Shown: positions 49,710 to 58,323, numbered from the stretch's first letter. The stretch is DNA of 64,000 nucleotides from Prevotellaceae bacterium (GCA_030531085.1 JAUNOM010000001.1:62001-126000), one strand, 5' to 3'. The notes: generated by a model from the letters alone, not told the origin. Numbers and translations are program-made.

Positions 49710-51836
49710 TTGATAGACCGCCAGACTATAGAACGAATAAAGGACGCCGCAGACATTGTCGATGTGGTGTCAGAGTTCGTGTCGTTGAGAAAGGTGGGTG
49801 CCAACTATCGTGGTCTGTGCCCCTTCCATAACGATCACACGCCATCGTTCTATGTCAGCCCCTCGCGCCGCACGTGCCATTGCTTTGTTTGCGGTGAGGG
49901 CGGAGACAGCGTGGGCTTCATCATGAGGCACGAACAGCTGACTTATCCCGATGCGCTGCGCTGGCTGGCGGGCAGATACCATATAGAGATAGAGGAGAAA
50001 CAGCTCACCGACGAGCAGCGTAGGGAGCAGTCCGAGCGCGAGGCCATGTTCATTGTCAACGAGTGGGCGGCAGGATACTTCCACAATGTGCTTGAGAATG
50101 ACGTTGACGGACGTGCCATAGGCAAGCAGTACTTCCGTCAGCGCGGCATCAGAGACGACATAATGGAGCGCTTCCGTCTGGGTTTCTGCCTCAATGACAG
50201 GCAGGCCATGGCGTCAGAAGCACTGAAGAAAGGCTATAAGCAGGAATATCTGCTCAAGACGGGACTGTGTTACAGCCGTGACAACGGTGAGTTGGTGGAC
50301 CGTTTCGCTGGCCGCGCCATCTTCCCCTGGATAGGTGTGAGCGGAAAGGTGGTGGCCTTCGGCGGCCGTGTGCTTGACGCGCGCACCAAGGGCGTCAACC
50401 AGAAGTACGTTAATTCACCTGATTCCGACATATATCATAAGGACCGTGAGCTGTATGGCATATTCCAGGCCAAGAAATCCATAGCGCGTGAGGACTGCGT
50501 CTATATGGTTGAGGGATACACGGACGTTATCTCCATGCACCAGTGTGGCATAGAGAACGTCGTGGCTAACTCTGGTACGGCGCTGTCCGAGCACCAGATA
50601 CACATACTGCACCGCTTCACCACCAACATAGTGCTGTTATATGACGGTGATGCGGCAGGCATAAAGGCCGCCCTGCGCGGCACGGATATGCTGCTGAAGG
50701 AGGATATGAACGTCAAGGTACTGCTGCTTCCCGATGGTGATGACCCCGACTCCTTTGCACGAAAGCATACTGCGGAGGAGTTCCGCACATACATCTCCGA
50801 GCATCAGGTGGACTTCATAGAGTTCAAGACACGCGTGCTGCTTGAGGGAGTCACAGATCCCGTGAAGCGTTCGGAGGCCATATCCAGCATAATAAAGAGT
50901 GTCAGTGTCATAGGTGACCCTATCGTGCGCGCCACCTACATACAGGCCTGCGCATCACGTCTTGGCATACAGGAGCAGACACTGATAGCCAAGATGAACG
51001 ACAACATCCGTGACTATCGCGATGAACAGCGTAAGGAGGAGGAGAGACGCCGCCGCAATGCTGCCGTTCAGGCGCAGGACTACAACTCCACAGGACAGCA
51101 ACCGTCCATGACAGACGGCAGTGTCACGGCCACGGACAGCGCCGCACAGCCGTCATACGGATATGATGATATGCCCCCACCGGATGCGTTTCTGCCGCCG
51201 GAGGCATTCAGTACACCCCAGTCACAGCCTGTGGGCGGACAGCACGCCGAGGTCAATGCACGACTGGGGGGGACACGTTCGGAGGCCTCCGCAGGAAAGA
51301 TGGAGACGGTATCGGATATGCTTATAAGGGCAGTGGTAAAGCATGGGCATGAGATACTCTTTGATAACGTGGAGACAGAGGATGGAGGCACCACGTCACT
51401 TACGCTTGCGGAGTATGTCAGCTATGACCTTGCGGCCGACAGTCTGGAGTTCAGCGTTCCACTATACAACAGGATTCTTGATGAGGCTGTAACCCATTCG
51501 CATGACGAGGACTTCAATTCCGAGAGGTATTTCACCATGCATCCGGACTATGAGGTGTCTTCCAAGGCCATACAGTTGACGGCGGACAGGGTGCTGTTGT
51601 CAAAGAGTATGCAGGTAAAGTACACGGAGGACACGCTGCGCGACCAGACCACCCACCTGCTGCTCGACTTCCGTCAGGAGCTGGTAAACGCAAAGCTCGC
51701 ACAGCTGCGTACAGACATCGCCATGGCATCCGGTGACACCGAGAGGCAGATGCAGCTGATGAAGGAACTGCATGAGACGCAGAAGATACGCAATGCGATA
51801 GCAAAGAAGATTGGGGGCAGTGTACTGCTGCAATGA
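49710..51836 (+). CDS. dnaG: DNA primase with apparent TTG start codon
   Basis: Makes RNA primers at the replication fork. The 708-residue protein has a CHC2 zinc finger with ligands C37, H40, C58 and C61, a DnaG catalytic core (about 120-440) with the Toprim acidic residues in YMVEGYTDV (Glu near 267) and DGDAAGIKA near 312, then a Gln/Pro/Thr-rich linker (about 455-540) and a C-terminal helicase-binding region. The expected N-terminus MIDRQTIERI maps to TTG at 49710; the in-frame codons upstream are CAA ACA ACT after a TAG stop, so no ATG is available. Spaced 32 nt from rsmD. Confidence 0.93.
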   Translation: MIDRQTIERIKDAADIVDVVSEFVSLRKVGANYRGLCPFHNDHTPSFYVSPSRRTCHCFVCGEGGDSVGFIMRHEQLTYPDALRWLAGRYHIEIEEKQLTDEQRREQSEREAMFIVNEWAAGYFHNVLENDVDGRAIGKQYFRQRGIRDDIMERFRLGFCLNDRQAMASEALKKGYKQEYLLKTGLCYSRDNGELVDRFAGRAIFPWIGVSGKVVAFGGRVLDARTKGVNQKYVNSPDSDIYHKDRELYGIFQAKKSIAREDCVYMVEGYTDVISMHQCGIENVVANSGTALSEHQIHILHRFTTNIVLLYDGDAAGIKAALRGTDMLLKEDMNVKVLLLPDGDDPDSFARKHTAEEFRTYISEHQVDFIEFKTRVLLEGVTDPVKRSEAISSIIKSVSVIGDPIVRATYIQACASRLGIQEQTLIAKMNDNIRDYRDEQRKEEERRRRNAAVQAQDYNSTGQQPSMTDGSVTATDSAAQPSYGYDDMPPPDAFLPPEAFSTPQSQPVGGQHAEVNARLGGTRSEASAGKMETVSDMLIRAVVKHGHEILFDNVETEDGGTTSLTLAEYVSYDLAADSLEFSVPLYNRILDEAVTHSHDEDFNSERYFTMHPDYEVSSKAIQLTADRVLLSKSMQVKYTEDTLRDQTTHLLLDFRQELVNAKLAQLRTDIAMASGDTERQMQLMKELHETQKIRNAIAKKIGGSVLLQ

Positions 51837-51877
51837 GAATGCGGCGTTACAGTCTGCCTCCAATCTGTTTTTCAGTA

Positions 51878-54151
51878 TTATCGCGCAATCATTATCCTGC
51901 GCGTTTTCATATTATGGCGTATCAGATAAATGCCAGGTTTCAAGTCCTTCTTATTGTTATAGACTTTAGAACCGTCAATTCTGAATATCTCTGTTTCATC
52001 AGTTCCAGTGGCTTCAGGTTCAGATAATGGGAGAATAGTGGTGGCATCCTCGTTGAAAAGACGTATATTATCAACAAATATACCTCCATTCTCAATGTTG
52101 GCGTTTAGCTTATATCTGAATTTATCACCCTGCGGCGTATATGGAATCTCTACAGTAGACCAGTTATTTGTATTTTTGTTTATACTGTACATTTGATGTT
52201 CCCCATCCACATCTTCTATATAGAAAGAGAACATCTGACTGTTCAATAATGAAGTGGCGTTACAATTCACATCAAACTTTATGGTGTACCTGTTCCCTGC
52301 GTTAACATTTATGTATGGACTTGTCAGTTCGCTTTCATTGATGCCGTTCCCTTTGTACAGGTATAACATCAGTATGCTTTCGCCATCAGTAGGATCTGGT
52401 ATATGTTCTGCATTTATAGCAAAGTCTCCCTTCTTGTATTTCCTCCATGTCTCATTACCGGATATCGAAGTTATAGAGAACCTGTCAGATATATTTGTCT
52501 CGAAGCTCTCCTTATATATAACGTGTGGTTCTACAGGAGGGTCAACAGGGTCAGGTTCTGTTGTTGTGTTTCCGCTTGTGGAGAATGACACACTTCCATC
52601 ATGACTGTTAACTTTGATGTTGGATATTGCAACTGTTGCGGCACTTCCATTCCATGCTATTGCCGCAGGCGATGATGTGGCGGAGAACTTCGTTTTGCCT
52701 GTACTGCCGGGGAAAGGACATTCATCAGAGTTTATATTTCCATAATCCTTGTTGCTTGGTTTAGAGCCAGAAGCGCATACGGGATACAGACATTGAGGAT
52801 GTGACGCATTCACAGTGTTTGTAGAGTTGTGTGTGTCTATATAGGGATGTACATGATATACCATCAGACCTTCTCCCGGAAGCGCAGCGTCAAACAGTTG
52901 CTTTTGTCTGTTTTCCAACAAGAAATAGTCTCCATTACTGCCTGTTTCCATTCTGTAAACAACAGAAAAATCCGCATTGTCTATGTCCATCCGTGGCATC
53001 GTAATCTGTTGGTCTGCCTCCAAAGTTTTCAGCTGGTTCCATCCAAATACAGTACTCCTTACGTAAGGGTTGAAGTTAGACGGTGTCTTTCCGTCATTGT
53101 TCCAGCTGCCGCTTGCCATTATATCCCATTTGCCAGTACCTTCATATTCTCCTCCAGTCCCATAGTTAGTGTCGTAATAGTCCATTGCTCCGAGTGCGTG
53201 TCCAAGTTCATGGCATATTACTCCGATGTTGGTTATGTTTTTCCCCGTATTGCCTCTTAGTTCCGGTGAGCATGAGTATCCAGCCAGAGTGATGCCCATC
53301 TCGTTTTGAAGTGATATCCTGCCAGGATATTCATGAGCCCAGATGGCATCTGATGATGCTCCCGCCTCTTCTCCATAGCCTGCGTATATAATATGTACGT
53401 TGTCAACGACTCCGTCACCGTCATTGTCATACTGTGAGAAGTCTATTCCAGCCGGAAGGTTCATCATTGCCTCTATGCACAGCTCCAAAGCATGGGAGTC
53501 GTTACTCCCGTATGTACTGTTAGCTCCATAATATCGCATGGGGTGCGCTGCGGTATAAGGGCCGTAGATGTCAGAGATATAATCCAACTGTCCTTGTGAT
53601 GCAAATCTGTAATAGTCACGTACACTGCCCGTAGCACCATCAACATGATAATCTGTCTGATTGAACAGGTTGTTGAAATCATCATATTTATTTCTGAAAG
53701 GAACGTCAATATATTGCATAAGTATGACTAAAGCATGGCGTTCGCCAACAATCTTGGCATTACTTTTACGTTCCGTCCTATTAGAGGCTTTTCTAATGTT
53801 CGCCTGTTCTATATGTTCAGGAAGCAGTCCTTTAGGACATGAGGCTTTGAAACTCTTCAATTCCGCCGTCTCATCTTCCTTTGCCATAAGTTTGAATGAT
53901 GATTTTATTGCTTTACCGTTATCAGACTGTTTGGCATACCACCAGCCTTCTGAGTCATTAAGTATGCTGTATCCGTCATTTGTCATGGCATACTTCATGT
54001 GTTCATCGCCTTTAAGCGATATTTCCACATTCTTGCCATTGTCTGTTCTCACTGTAACCTTGTTGGGATAGGCAGGAACAGCTGTGGCTTCCTGTATAAA
54101 GCAGCAATATCCCAATATCATTATGGCTAATATGATGATAAATCTTTTCAT
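51878..54151 (-). CDS. M6-family zinc metalloprotease with T9SS sorting domain
   Basis: Secreted protease of the immune-inhibitor-A-like group. The 757-residue protein has a signal peptide (about 1-25), a propeptide (to about 120), the catalytic domain with HELGH at 314-318 (His ligands and the general-base Glu), followed by ALGAMDYYD and the conserved GKWDIMASGSWN. A carbohydrate-binding-type beta-sandwich (about 540-700) follows, then the type A sorting tail ETEIFRIDG...GIYLIRHNMKTRRIMIAR. Surface secretion via T9SS is inferred from the tail. It lies 67 nt downstream of the BACON gene on the same strand. Base composition is more AT-rich than the neighbouring dnaG region. Confidence 0.92.
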   Translation of the reverse strand: MKRFIIILAIMILGYCCFIQEATAVPAYPNKVTVRTDNGKNVEISLKGDEHMKYAMTNDGYSILNDSEGWWYAKQSDNGKAIKSSFKLMAKEDETAELKSFKASCPKGLLPEHIEQANIRKASNRTERKSNAKIVGERHALVILMQYIDVPFRNKYDDFNNLFNQTDYHVDGATGSVRDYYRFASQGQLDYISDIYGPYTAAHPMRYYGANSTYGSNDSHALELCIEAMMNLPAGIDFSQYDNDGDGVVDNVHIIYAGYGEEAGASSDAIWAHEYPGRISLQNEMGITLAGYSCSPELRGNTGKNITNIGVICHELGHALGAMDYYDTNYGTGGEYEGTGKWDIMASGSWNNDGKTPSNFNPYVRSTVFGWNQLKTLEADQQITMPRMDIDNADFSVVYRMETGSNGDYFLLENRQKQLFDAALPGEGLMVYHVHPYIDTHNSTNTVNASHPQCLYPVCASGSKPSNKDYGNINSDECPFPGSTGKTKFSATSSPAAIAWNGSAATVAISNIKVNSHDGSVSFSTSGNTTTEPDPVDPPVEPHVIYKESFETNISDRFSITSISGNETWRKYKKGDFAINAEHIPDPTDGESILMLYLYKGNGINESELTSPYINVNAGNRYTIKFDVNCNATSLLNSQMFSFYIEDVDGEHQMYSINKNTNNWSTVEIPYTPQGDKFRYKLNANIENGGIFVDNIRLFNEDATTILPLSEPEATGTDETEIFRIDGSKVYNNKKDLKPGIYLIRHNMKTRRIMIAR

Positions 54152-54218
54152 GCCAAGTACGTGTTGTTATGTGGGTCACCGCTTATCCTTTATGTGCGAT
54201 GACCCACATTTAATGTTT

Positions 54219-55428
54219 TTATTTGCTTAGTTTGCTTGCTATTTTTTCAACTTCTGAACGTTTGATTGTCGTTGGAGCCTGTGCGGCATCTTGTTGTGCC
54301 TTTGACAACTGTGCTGCACTTCCGTTACTTATTCGTCTTACAAACCCCGTGACATCAGAGGAAATGCTTCCGTCTTTAAATACACCTTGTGCGTATGCCA
54401 TATAATATGGCAATTCGAGCATAAATATAGACGTGTATGTAAAGGTGTTGTTATTAGGATAATTCAGTGTTATTTCCCAATCTAAATTCTCGGCAAGCCA
54501 GTGCTTCTTATTATATTTTTTGTAATAGTTTATTTCAAAAGCATATACAGAATTAGGTTTTATATCATCAGATGCTCCATAGATAACATTGTATGTGTTA
54601 CAATAACCTTTTTTAGTTGCGTTGAATTGAAAACTTAATGATGATGCAACGGGGTCTGAGATTTGTACCCATGCATCATTTGTTGCATTCTTGTATTCAG
54701 GAGTTCTTATCATTTTTTTAGTCAGTTCTCCTGTTTTTCCTTCGTCATTAGTTGCAAGAGTGATAATATACAGAATTTCCCGTTATTCTATAGTTATGAC
54801 TGTCTATGCCTGTAGAAGTTAGATATTGATCTATATACTTGCATACTTCCTGTTTGCTGATTTCCTCAATTATTTCTTTGTCAGTCATTCTTTTATATTC
54901 ATTTTCTGACAAGATAAGAGTTTGGAATGTGTTGACTTCTCCATCTATGCTGTATTCCCAACAGATGCTATTATGAAGCGCCACTTCATTTGCTATATTT
55001 GCAATACATAATGGTTTCCCAGCTTCTTGTCTTACATTTATGGTTGCTGATGCGTTGTCGCCAGTTAGTGTTATAGTAGCTGTGCGGGCAGTAGCTGTGC
55101 TGTTCTCGCTTTTGGGATACATCTCAATCTGTACCGTACCGTTACCATTTGATGGGGATATGCTAAGCCAATCTGGTGCGCCGGATATGCTCCAAGGTGT
55201 GTTTGAGACAACGGTAATGTATTGTTTGAAGCTCTCACCGCCTTTGTTGTTAAATGTGCCAGCAAAGGAGATGTCTGTACTTCCAACGCCATTTACATTG
55301 ATGTATTTGTCTTCTACTGGTGGTGGAGGTGGAGTGTCGCCGCCGTCACCGCCACAAGAGATAAGAATGCTTCCAGAGAATACAAGCAGAGTCATTAGAA
55401 TAAGACTCAGAATTTGATTTTTTTTCAT
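54219..55428 (-). pseudogene. BACON-domain lipoprotein gene split by a one-base frameshift
   Basis: Two adjacent frames form one gene of about 402 residues. The first piece (55428-54748, 226 residues) has a lipoprotein signal with Cys near residue 25, a Pro-rich linker and a BACON domain (about 42-135; WLSISPSNGNGTVQI, ATITLTGDNASATINVRQ). Around 54763-54770 the frame changes: removal of one T restores SVYITLATNDEGKTGELTKKMIRTP, which runs straight into the second piece (stop at 54219). It is either a real disruption or a sequencing error. BACON domains bind glycans or mucin-like ligands. Follows a long structured leader and precedes the M6 protease. Confidence 0.85.
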
Positions 55429-55479
55429 TTTTTTACTAAGAATAATAATAGGAGCGTAACCCCGTCCGATTACTTATTC

Positions 55480-55735
55480 TTCTCAGAGGTACCGCCAAGC
55501 ACCGTTGCCGTAAACAAGTAAGACGAAAGGTCACGCCCCTAAAACGGGACGTGAGCCAGTCACTAACTTGTTCTCACGGCTCTTCAAATTGGCGGTTTTC
55601 TGAGAGAGAACAAGAGCGAAAGCTCATGTATTTGTATGTCGAACAGGTGTTCCGCTTCTTTCAGGTTTTAATGATTTGCCCCTTTTGTCAATGTTCTTGA
55701 CAGAGTCGGGACGTATGACTCTTGAAAGAAGTGAA
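55480..55735 (-). ncRNA. Strongly folded leader RNA upstream of the BACON gene (candidate)
   Basis: In 256 nt at least seven stems nest without conflict: 55481-55487/55599-55605 (7 bp), 55491-55498/55589-55596 (8 bp), 55507-55511/55576-55580 and 55513-55519/55566-55572 (12 bp total), 55532-55539/55546-55553, 55614-55617/55622-55625, 55655-55662/55724-55731 enclosing two further 6-bp hairpins (55686-55702 and 55702-55722). No coding frame spans it. A minus-strand promoter at 55938 and the U-G pair at 55536/55549 suggest minus-strand transcription, though a GAAA tetraloop appears only on the plus strand. No known family was recognised. Confidence 0.5.
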
Positions 55736-55937
55736 GAGGAATAGTATCATTCCTTTATCACCGTTCTGTTGTTCTGTCTGTTTTGTCTGCCTGAAGCCCA
55801 GAGTTTTCTGGCGTTAGGCTTTTCTTGTTCCTTTCTTTTTAATTGTTACACTTATTGTTACTTAATCTCACTTGGCTTAATGCCGTCTTGTGCCAGTACA
55901 GTGTTTCTTTAACATCCTGTTCCGGACTTCTATCTGC

Positions 55938-55945
55938 AAAGGTAG
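55938..55945 (-). promoter_or_regulatory. -7 box (TACCTTTG) of the BACON/M6 unit
   Basis: Minus-strand TACCTTTG with no clear -33 TTTG; implies an untranslated leader of about 500 nt before 55428. The stretch 55736-55937 holds a hairpin (AAGCC/GGCTT with CCAGA/TCTGG, about 55793-55821) and no gene. Confidence 0.5.
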
Positions 55946-56002
55946 CAAATTTAATCTGAATAAAGATTGTTTCGTTATGAAAAAATGAAACTTCGTAAAT
56001 TT

Positions 56003-56102
56003 TTTAACATTTGAGCTGTAGGTATAAGGGCAGAATGTACACAGGATGTTATTCTGTCAGGTGTCTCCGAAATGTTAAAATGACCTCGGGACAAATGTTA
56101 AA
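56003..56102. repeat. Three copies of AAATGTTAAA in the divergent intergenic region
   Basis: One inverted copy at 56003-56012 and two direct copies at 56070-56079 and 56093-56102, 23 bp apart. Could be a regulator site; no gene is present between 55946 and 56554. Confidence 0.4.
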
Positions 56103-56205
56103 GTTTCCTTAGTGTTGGCGGTGTTGGGTCTGAAAAATGTCTTATTGGTACAGAAAGTGATGAGAAATGATGGTGAGGGTGCTGTGATAACATTCATTTT
56201 GCAGT

Positions 56206-56271
56206 GCAATAGCTATCAAATCACTGTGCAATCTGATAGCTATTGCATTGTGAAAGCATACAGATTGCAGC
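56206..56271. repeat. 22-bp-period palindromic repeat array C
   Basis: Three 22-nt units at 56206, 56228 and 56250, with ends GCAA/TCAC, GCAA/TTGC and GTGA/TTGC, and cores TAGCTATCAAA, TCTGATAGCTA and AAGCATACAGA. The same family as the arrays at 18687 and 40085, with more divergent ends. An open frame of 93 codons crosses it but shows no coding character. Confidence 0.8.
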
Positions 56272-56486
56272 GGAAAGGCGTTCTTTCTGAAAAACGAAAA
56301 ATGCCCATTCGATTTTTGCCGCTTTACAGGCTCTCTGACGAGGCCTGCCTTTTAGTGGCACAATGTCCCACGAACACGAATTTAACACGTTAGAAAGAGT
56401 TTTCTGAAAATCATACCTCGTGCGTGGGCCGGTTATGTGTTAACAGTCTATATTATATTGTAGTCAGTCTTAAAAAACTTATGGAA

Positions 56487-56520
56487 TTTGCGATGGTGTC
56501 AGATTTTATTCGTATATTTG
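56487..56520 (+). promoter_or_regulatory. Promoter of the nitroreductase gene
   Basis: TTTG (56487-56490) and TATATTTG (56513-56520), with a 22-nt spacer, slightly long. Confidence 0.55.
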
Positions 56521-56554
56521 CACGTGTTAAAAACAAATAAGTGATAATACATCT

Positions 56555-57181
56555 ATGAAAAGGGTTCTTTATTCTATTATAGGCCTTATGGCCTTGACAT
56601 CGTGTTCGGCACAGACGGAGACGGCAACAGGGTGCAGCGACAGGGAAGTGGTGGAGAAAGTCATCATGACAAGGCGCAGCATACGCAGGTATACGGACCG
56701 TACTGTAAGCCGCGACACACTCAATGACATATTGAAGTGTGGCATCAATGCTCCAAACGGGCAGAACCGCCAGGCGTATGAGGTCAGGGTGGTGGACAGC
56801 CCGAAGCTGTTAGCGGAGATATCGGAGGCTGTGCGGAAGGACAATCCCGGTGTGTCATCCCGGAATAATGCAGGTAATATATTTGCAGGTGCGACGTGTG
56901 TGGTCTTCATAGCCAATGACACTTCATACGATGTGTCACAGATAGACTGCGGTCTTCTTGGCGAGAACATCATGCTTGCCGCATGGTCGCGCGGTATAGG
57001 GTCCTGCTGCATGGCGCATCCCGTGCGCCTGATGAAGGAAAGCGGGTCGTGTGTGCCGTATATGGAGCGCCTTGGCTTCAGCAAAGGGTACAACCTGCTG
57101 TACTGTATCGCCATGGGCTATCCCGGCGAGACGCCTAAGGCCAAGCCGAGAAAGGATGGTATGATACGCTTTGTGGAATAG
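56555..57181 (+). CDS. Nitroreductase-family lipoprotein
   Basis: FMN-dependent oxidoreductase of the NADH-oxidase/nitroreductase fold. The 208-residue protein has a lipoprotein signal (LTSC, Cys17), then RRSIRRYTDRTVSRDTL (about 40-56), the FMN-contact APNGQNRQAYE (about 66-76), DCGLLGENIMLAAWSRGIGSC (about 131-151) and the C-terminal IAMGYPGETPKAKPR. It is unusual for this soluble family to be membrane-anchored, but exported nitroreductases with lipoboxes are common in Bacteroidetes. Substrate not inferable. Confidence 0.9.
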   Translation: MKRVLYSIIGLMALTSCSAQTETATGCSDREVVEKVIMTRRSIRRYTDRTVSRDTLNDILKCGINAPNGQNRQAYEVRVVDSPKLLAEISEAVRKDNPGVSSRNNAGNIFAGATCVVFIANDTSYDVSQIDCGLLGENIMLAAWSRGIGSCCMAHPVRLMKESGSCVPYMERLGFSKGYNLLYCIAMGYPGETPKAKPRKDGMIRFVE

Positions 57182-57230
57182 GACAATGTGGGGGATGGTG
57201 CGACTGTTTGCGAGGGGACAGGTTGAATTA

Positions 57231-57280
57231 TAGGGAAAATCCCTGCACGTGTAGGGAAAAACCTTTTGTACGGATAGGGA
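57231..57280 (+). promoter_or_regulatory. Three TAGGGAAA direct repeats over the promoter
   Basis: TAGGGAAAA at 57231 and 57252, and TAGGGAAT at 57275, spaced 21 and 23 bp, overlapping the -33 element. The first also forms AGGGA/TCCCT. A two-helical-turn spacing fits cooperative binding of a regulator, which is an inference. Confidence 0.45.
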
Positions 57281-57295
57281 ATATGGCTATCTTTG
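57265..57295 (+). promoter_or_regulatory. Promoter of the His/Arg/Gly-rich protein gene
   Basis: TTTG (57265-57268), 19-nt spacer, TATCTTTG (57288-57295), 35 nt before the ATG. Confidence 0.75.
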
Positions 57296-57329
57296 CATTG
57301 AAATTAACACTTAAACGGAAATAATATAT

Positions 57330-58220
57330 ATGAAAAAGTTTATCCTTTCCTTAGTTATTCTCCTTGTGTCTGTCGCAGGTGTCAGCGCAATGACCTACCA
57401 GCAGGCACGCGAGCAGGCTCTGTTCCTTACGGACAAGATGGCATACGAGCTTAATCTCAGCGAGCAGCAGTATGAGGCGGCCTATCAGATTAACCTCGAC
57501 TATCTGATGAGCGTGAACACAGTTGATGATGTCTACGCCCTCAGCTGGCGGCAGCGTAATGTGGATATGAGGCACGTGCTGCTTGACTGGCAGTACAGTA
57601 CCTTCTGTGCGGCGTCTTATTTCTTCCGTCCGCTGTACTGGAGTGCGGGCTATTGGCATTTCGGCGTGTATGCGCACTACCCCCGTCATGACTTCTTTTA
57701 CTTCCGCCGTCCGCTGTGTTACGCGCATTATCGCGGAGGTCACAGCTGGCGCGACAATGGCGGTGCGTCATGGTATGGCGGACGGGTGCATGACTTCCGC
57801 CCGAACAGGCCTCATGTAGGTATGCGTGATAATTATCATCGTGGTGGAAACAGATATGAGACAGGGCGTCATCATGACGGACCGTCGTTCAGGAGTGGCC
57901 GCCCCACCGCTCCCGGCCGTATGGACCGTGCGCCGCAGAACCATGCCACTCCAAACCGTGTGGACCGTGTTCCGCGGAACAACGCCACCCCGCCAAGGCA
58001 TGAGGGCAACGGAGCTCCGCAGCATAATGGCCGTCCTAACTACAGCCGTGAGAGCAGTACGCGCCACACTGTGGGCACAACAGCGGCCGCACCGTATGGA
58101 GGAGGCGGTGGCAGAGGACACGCCGGGACGCGCAGTTTCACCCCGTCAACGGGACAGACACGCGGTGATGCCTCAAGGCCTGCGGCCACCAACGGCGCTG
58201 CAAGAGGGGGCAGAAGGTGA
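57330..58220 (+). CDS. Exported protein with aromatic middle and His/Arg/Gly/Asn-rich tail
   Basis: The 296-residue protein has a signal peptide (about 1-20, ending VSA). Residues about 20-75 look like a helical pair (QALFLTDKMAYELNLSEQQYEAAYQINLDYL), a pattern seen in small periplasmic stress or metal sensors. The segment about 85-155 is rich in Tyr, Phe, Trp and His (SYFFRPLYWSAGYWHFGVYAHYPRHDFFYFRR), and from about 160 on the protein is low-complexity, rich in Arg, His, Gly, Asn and Pro, with a PQNHATPNRVDR/PRNNATP near-repeat. Family not recognised with certainty. The base-rich tail could bind metals, nucleic acid or polyanions. Confidence 0.75.
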   Translation: MKKFILSLVILLVSVAGVSAMTYQQAREQALFLTDKMAYELNLSEQQYEAAYQINLDYLMSVNTVDDVYALSWRQRNVDMRHVLLDWQYSTFCAASYFFRPLYWSAGYWHFGVYAHYPRHDFFYFRRPLCYAHYRGGHSWRDNGGASWYGGRVHDFRPNRPHVGMRDNYHRGGNRYETGRHHDGPSFRSGRPTAPGRMDRAPQNHATPNRVDRVPRNNATPPRHEGNGAPQHNGRPNYSRESSTRHTVGTTAAAPYGGGGGRGHAGTRSFTPSTGQTRGDASRPAATNGAARGGRR

Positions 58221-58248
58221 CAGAACGAGAATTTTTTATCATAAAACG

Positions 58249-58280
58249 TTTGGAGAATAGGATTATTTTTCGTACTTTTG
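58249..58280 (+). promoter_or_regulatory. Promoter of the glutathione-peroxidase-fold gene
   Basis: TTTG (58249-58252), 20-nt spacer, TACTTTTG (58273-58280), 44 nt before the ATG. Confidence 0.8.
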
Positions 58281-58323
58281 CAGTATAATAGCATATAGGG
58301 CGTATTCAACAAACAAATAAAAA

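Noticed and set aside
55480..55735. tmRNA, RNase P RNA, 6S RNA or group II intron fragment
   Set aside because: No tag-peptide frame, no conserved RNase P P4 or 6S features and no domain V pattern or reverse transcriptase could be found.
55480..55735. Retron msr-msd region
   Set aside because: The folded RNA invited this idea, but there is no reverse transcriptase gene anywhere in the neighbourhood.
56112..56393. Open frame of 93 codons on the plus strand in the nitroreductase upstream region
   Set aside because: It crosses the 22-bp repeat array, has no ribosome site or conserved motif, and its codon pattern does not match neighbours.
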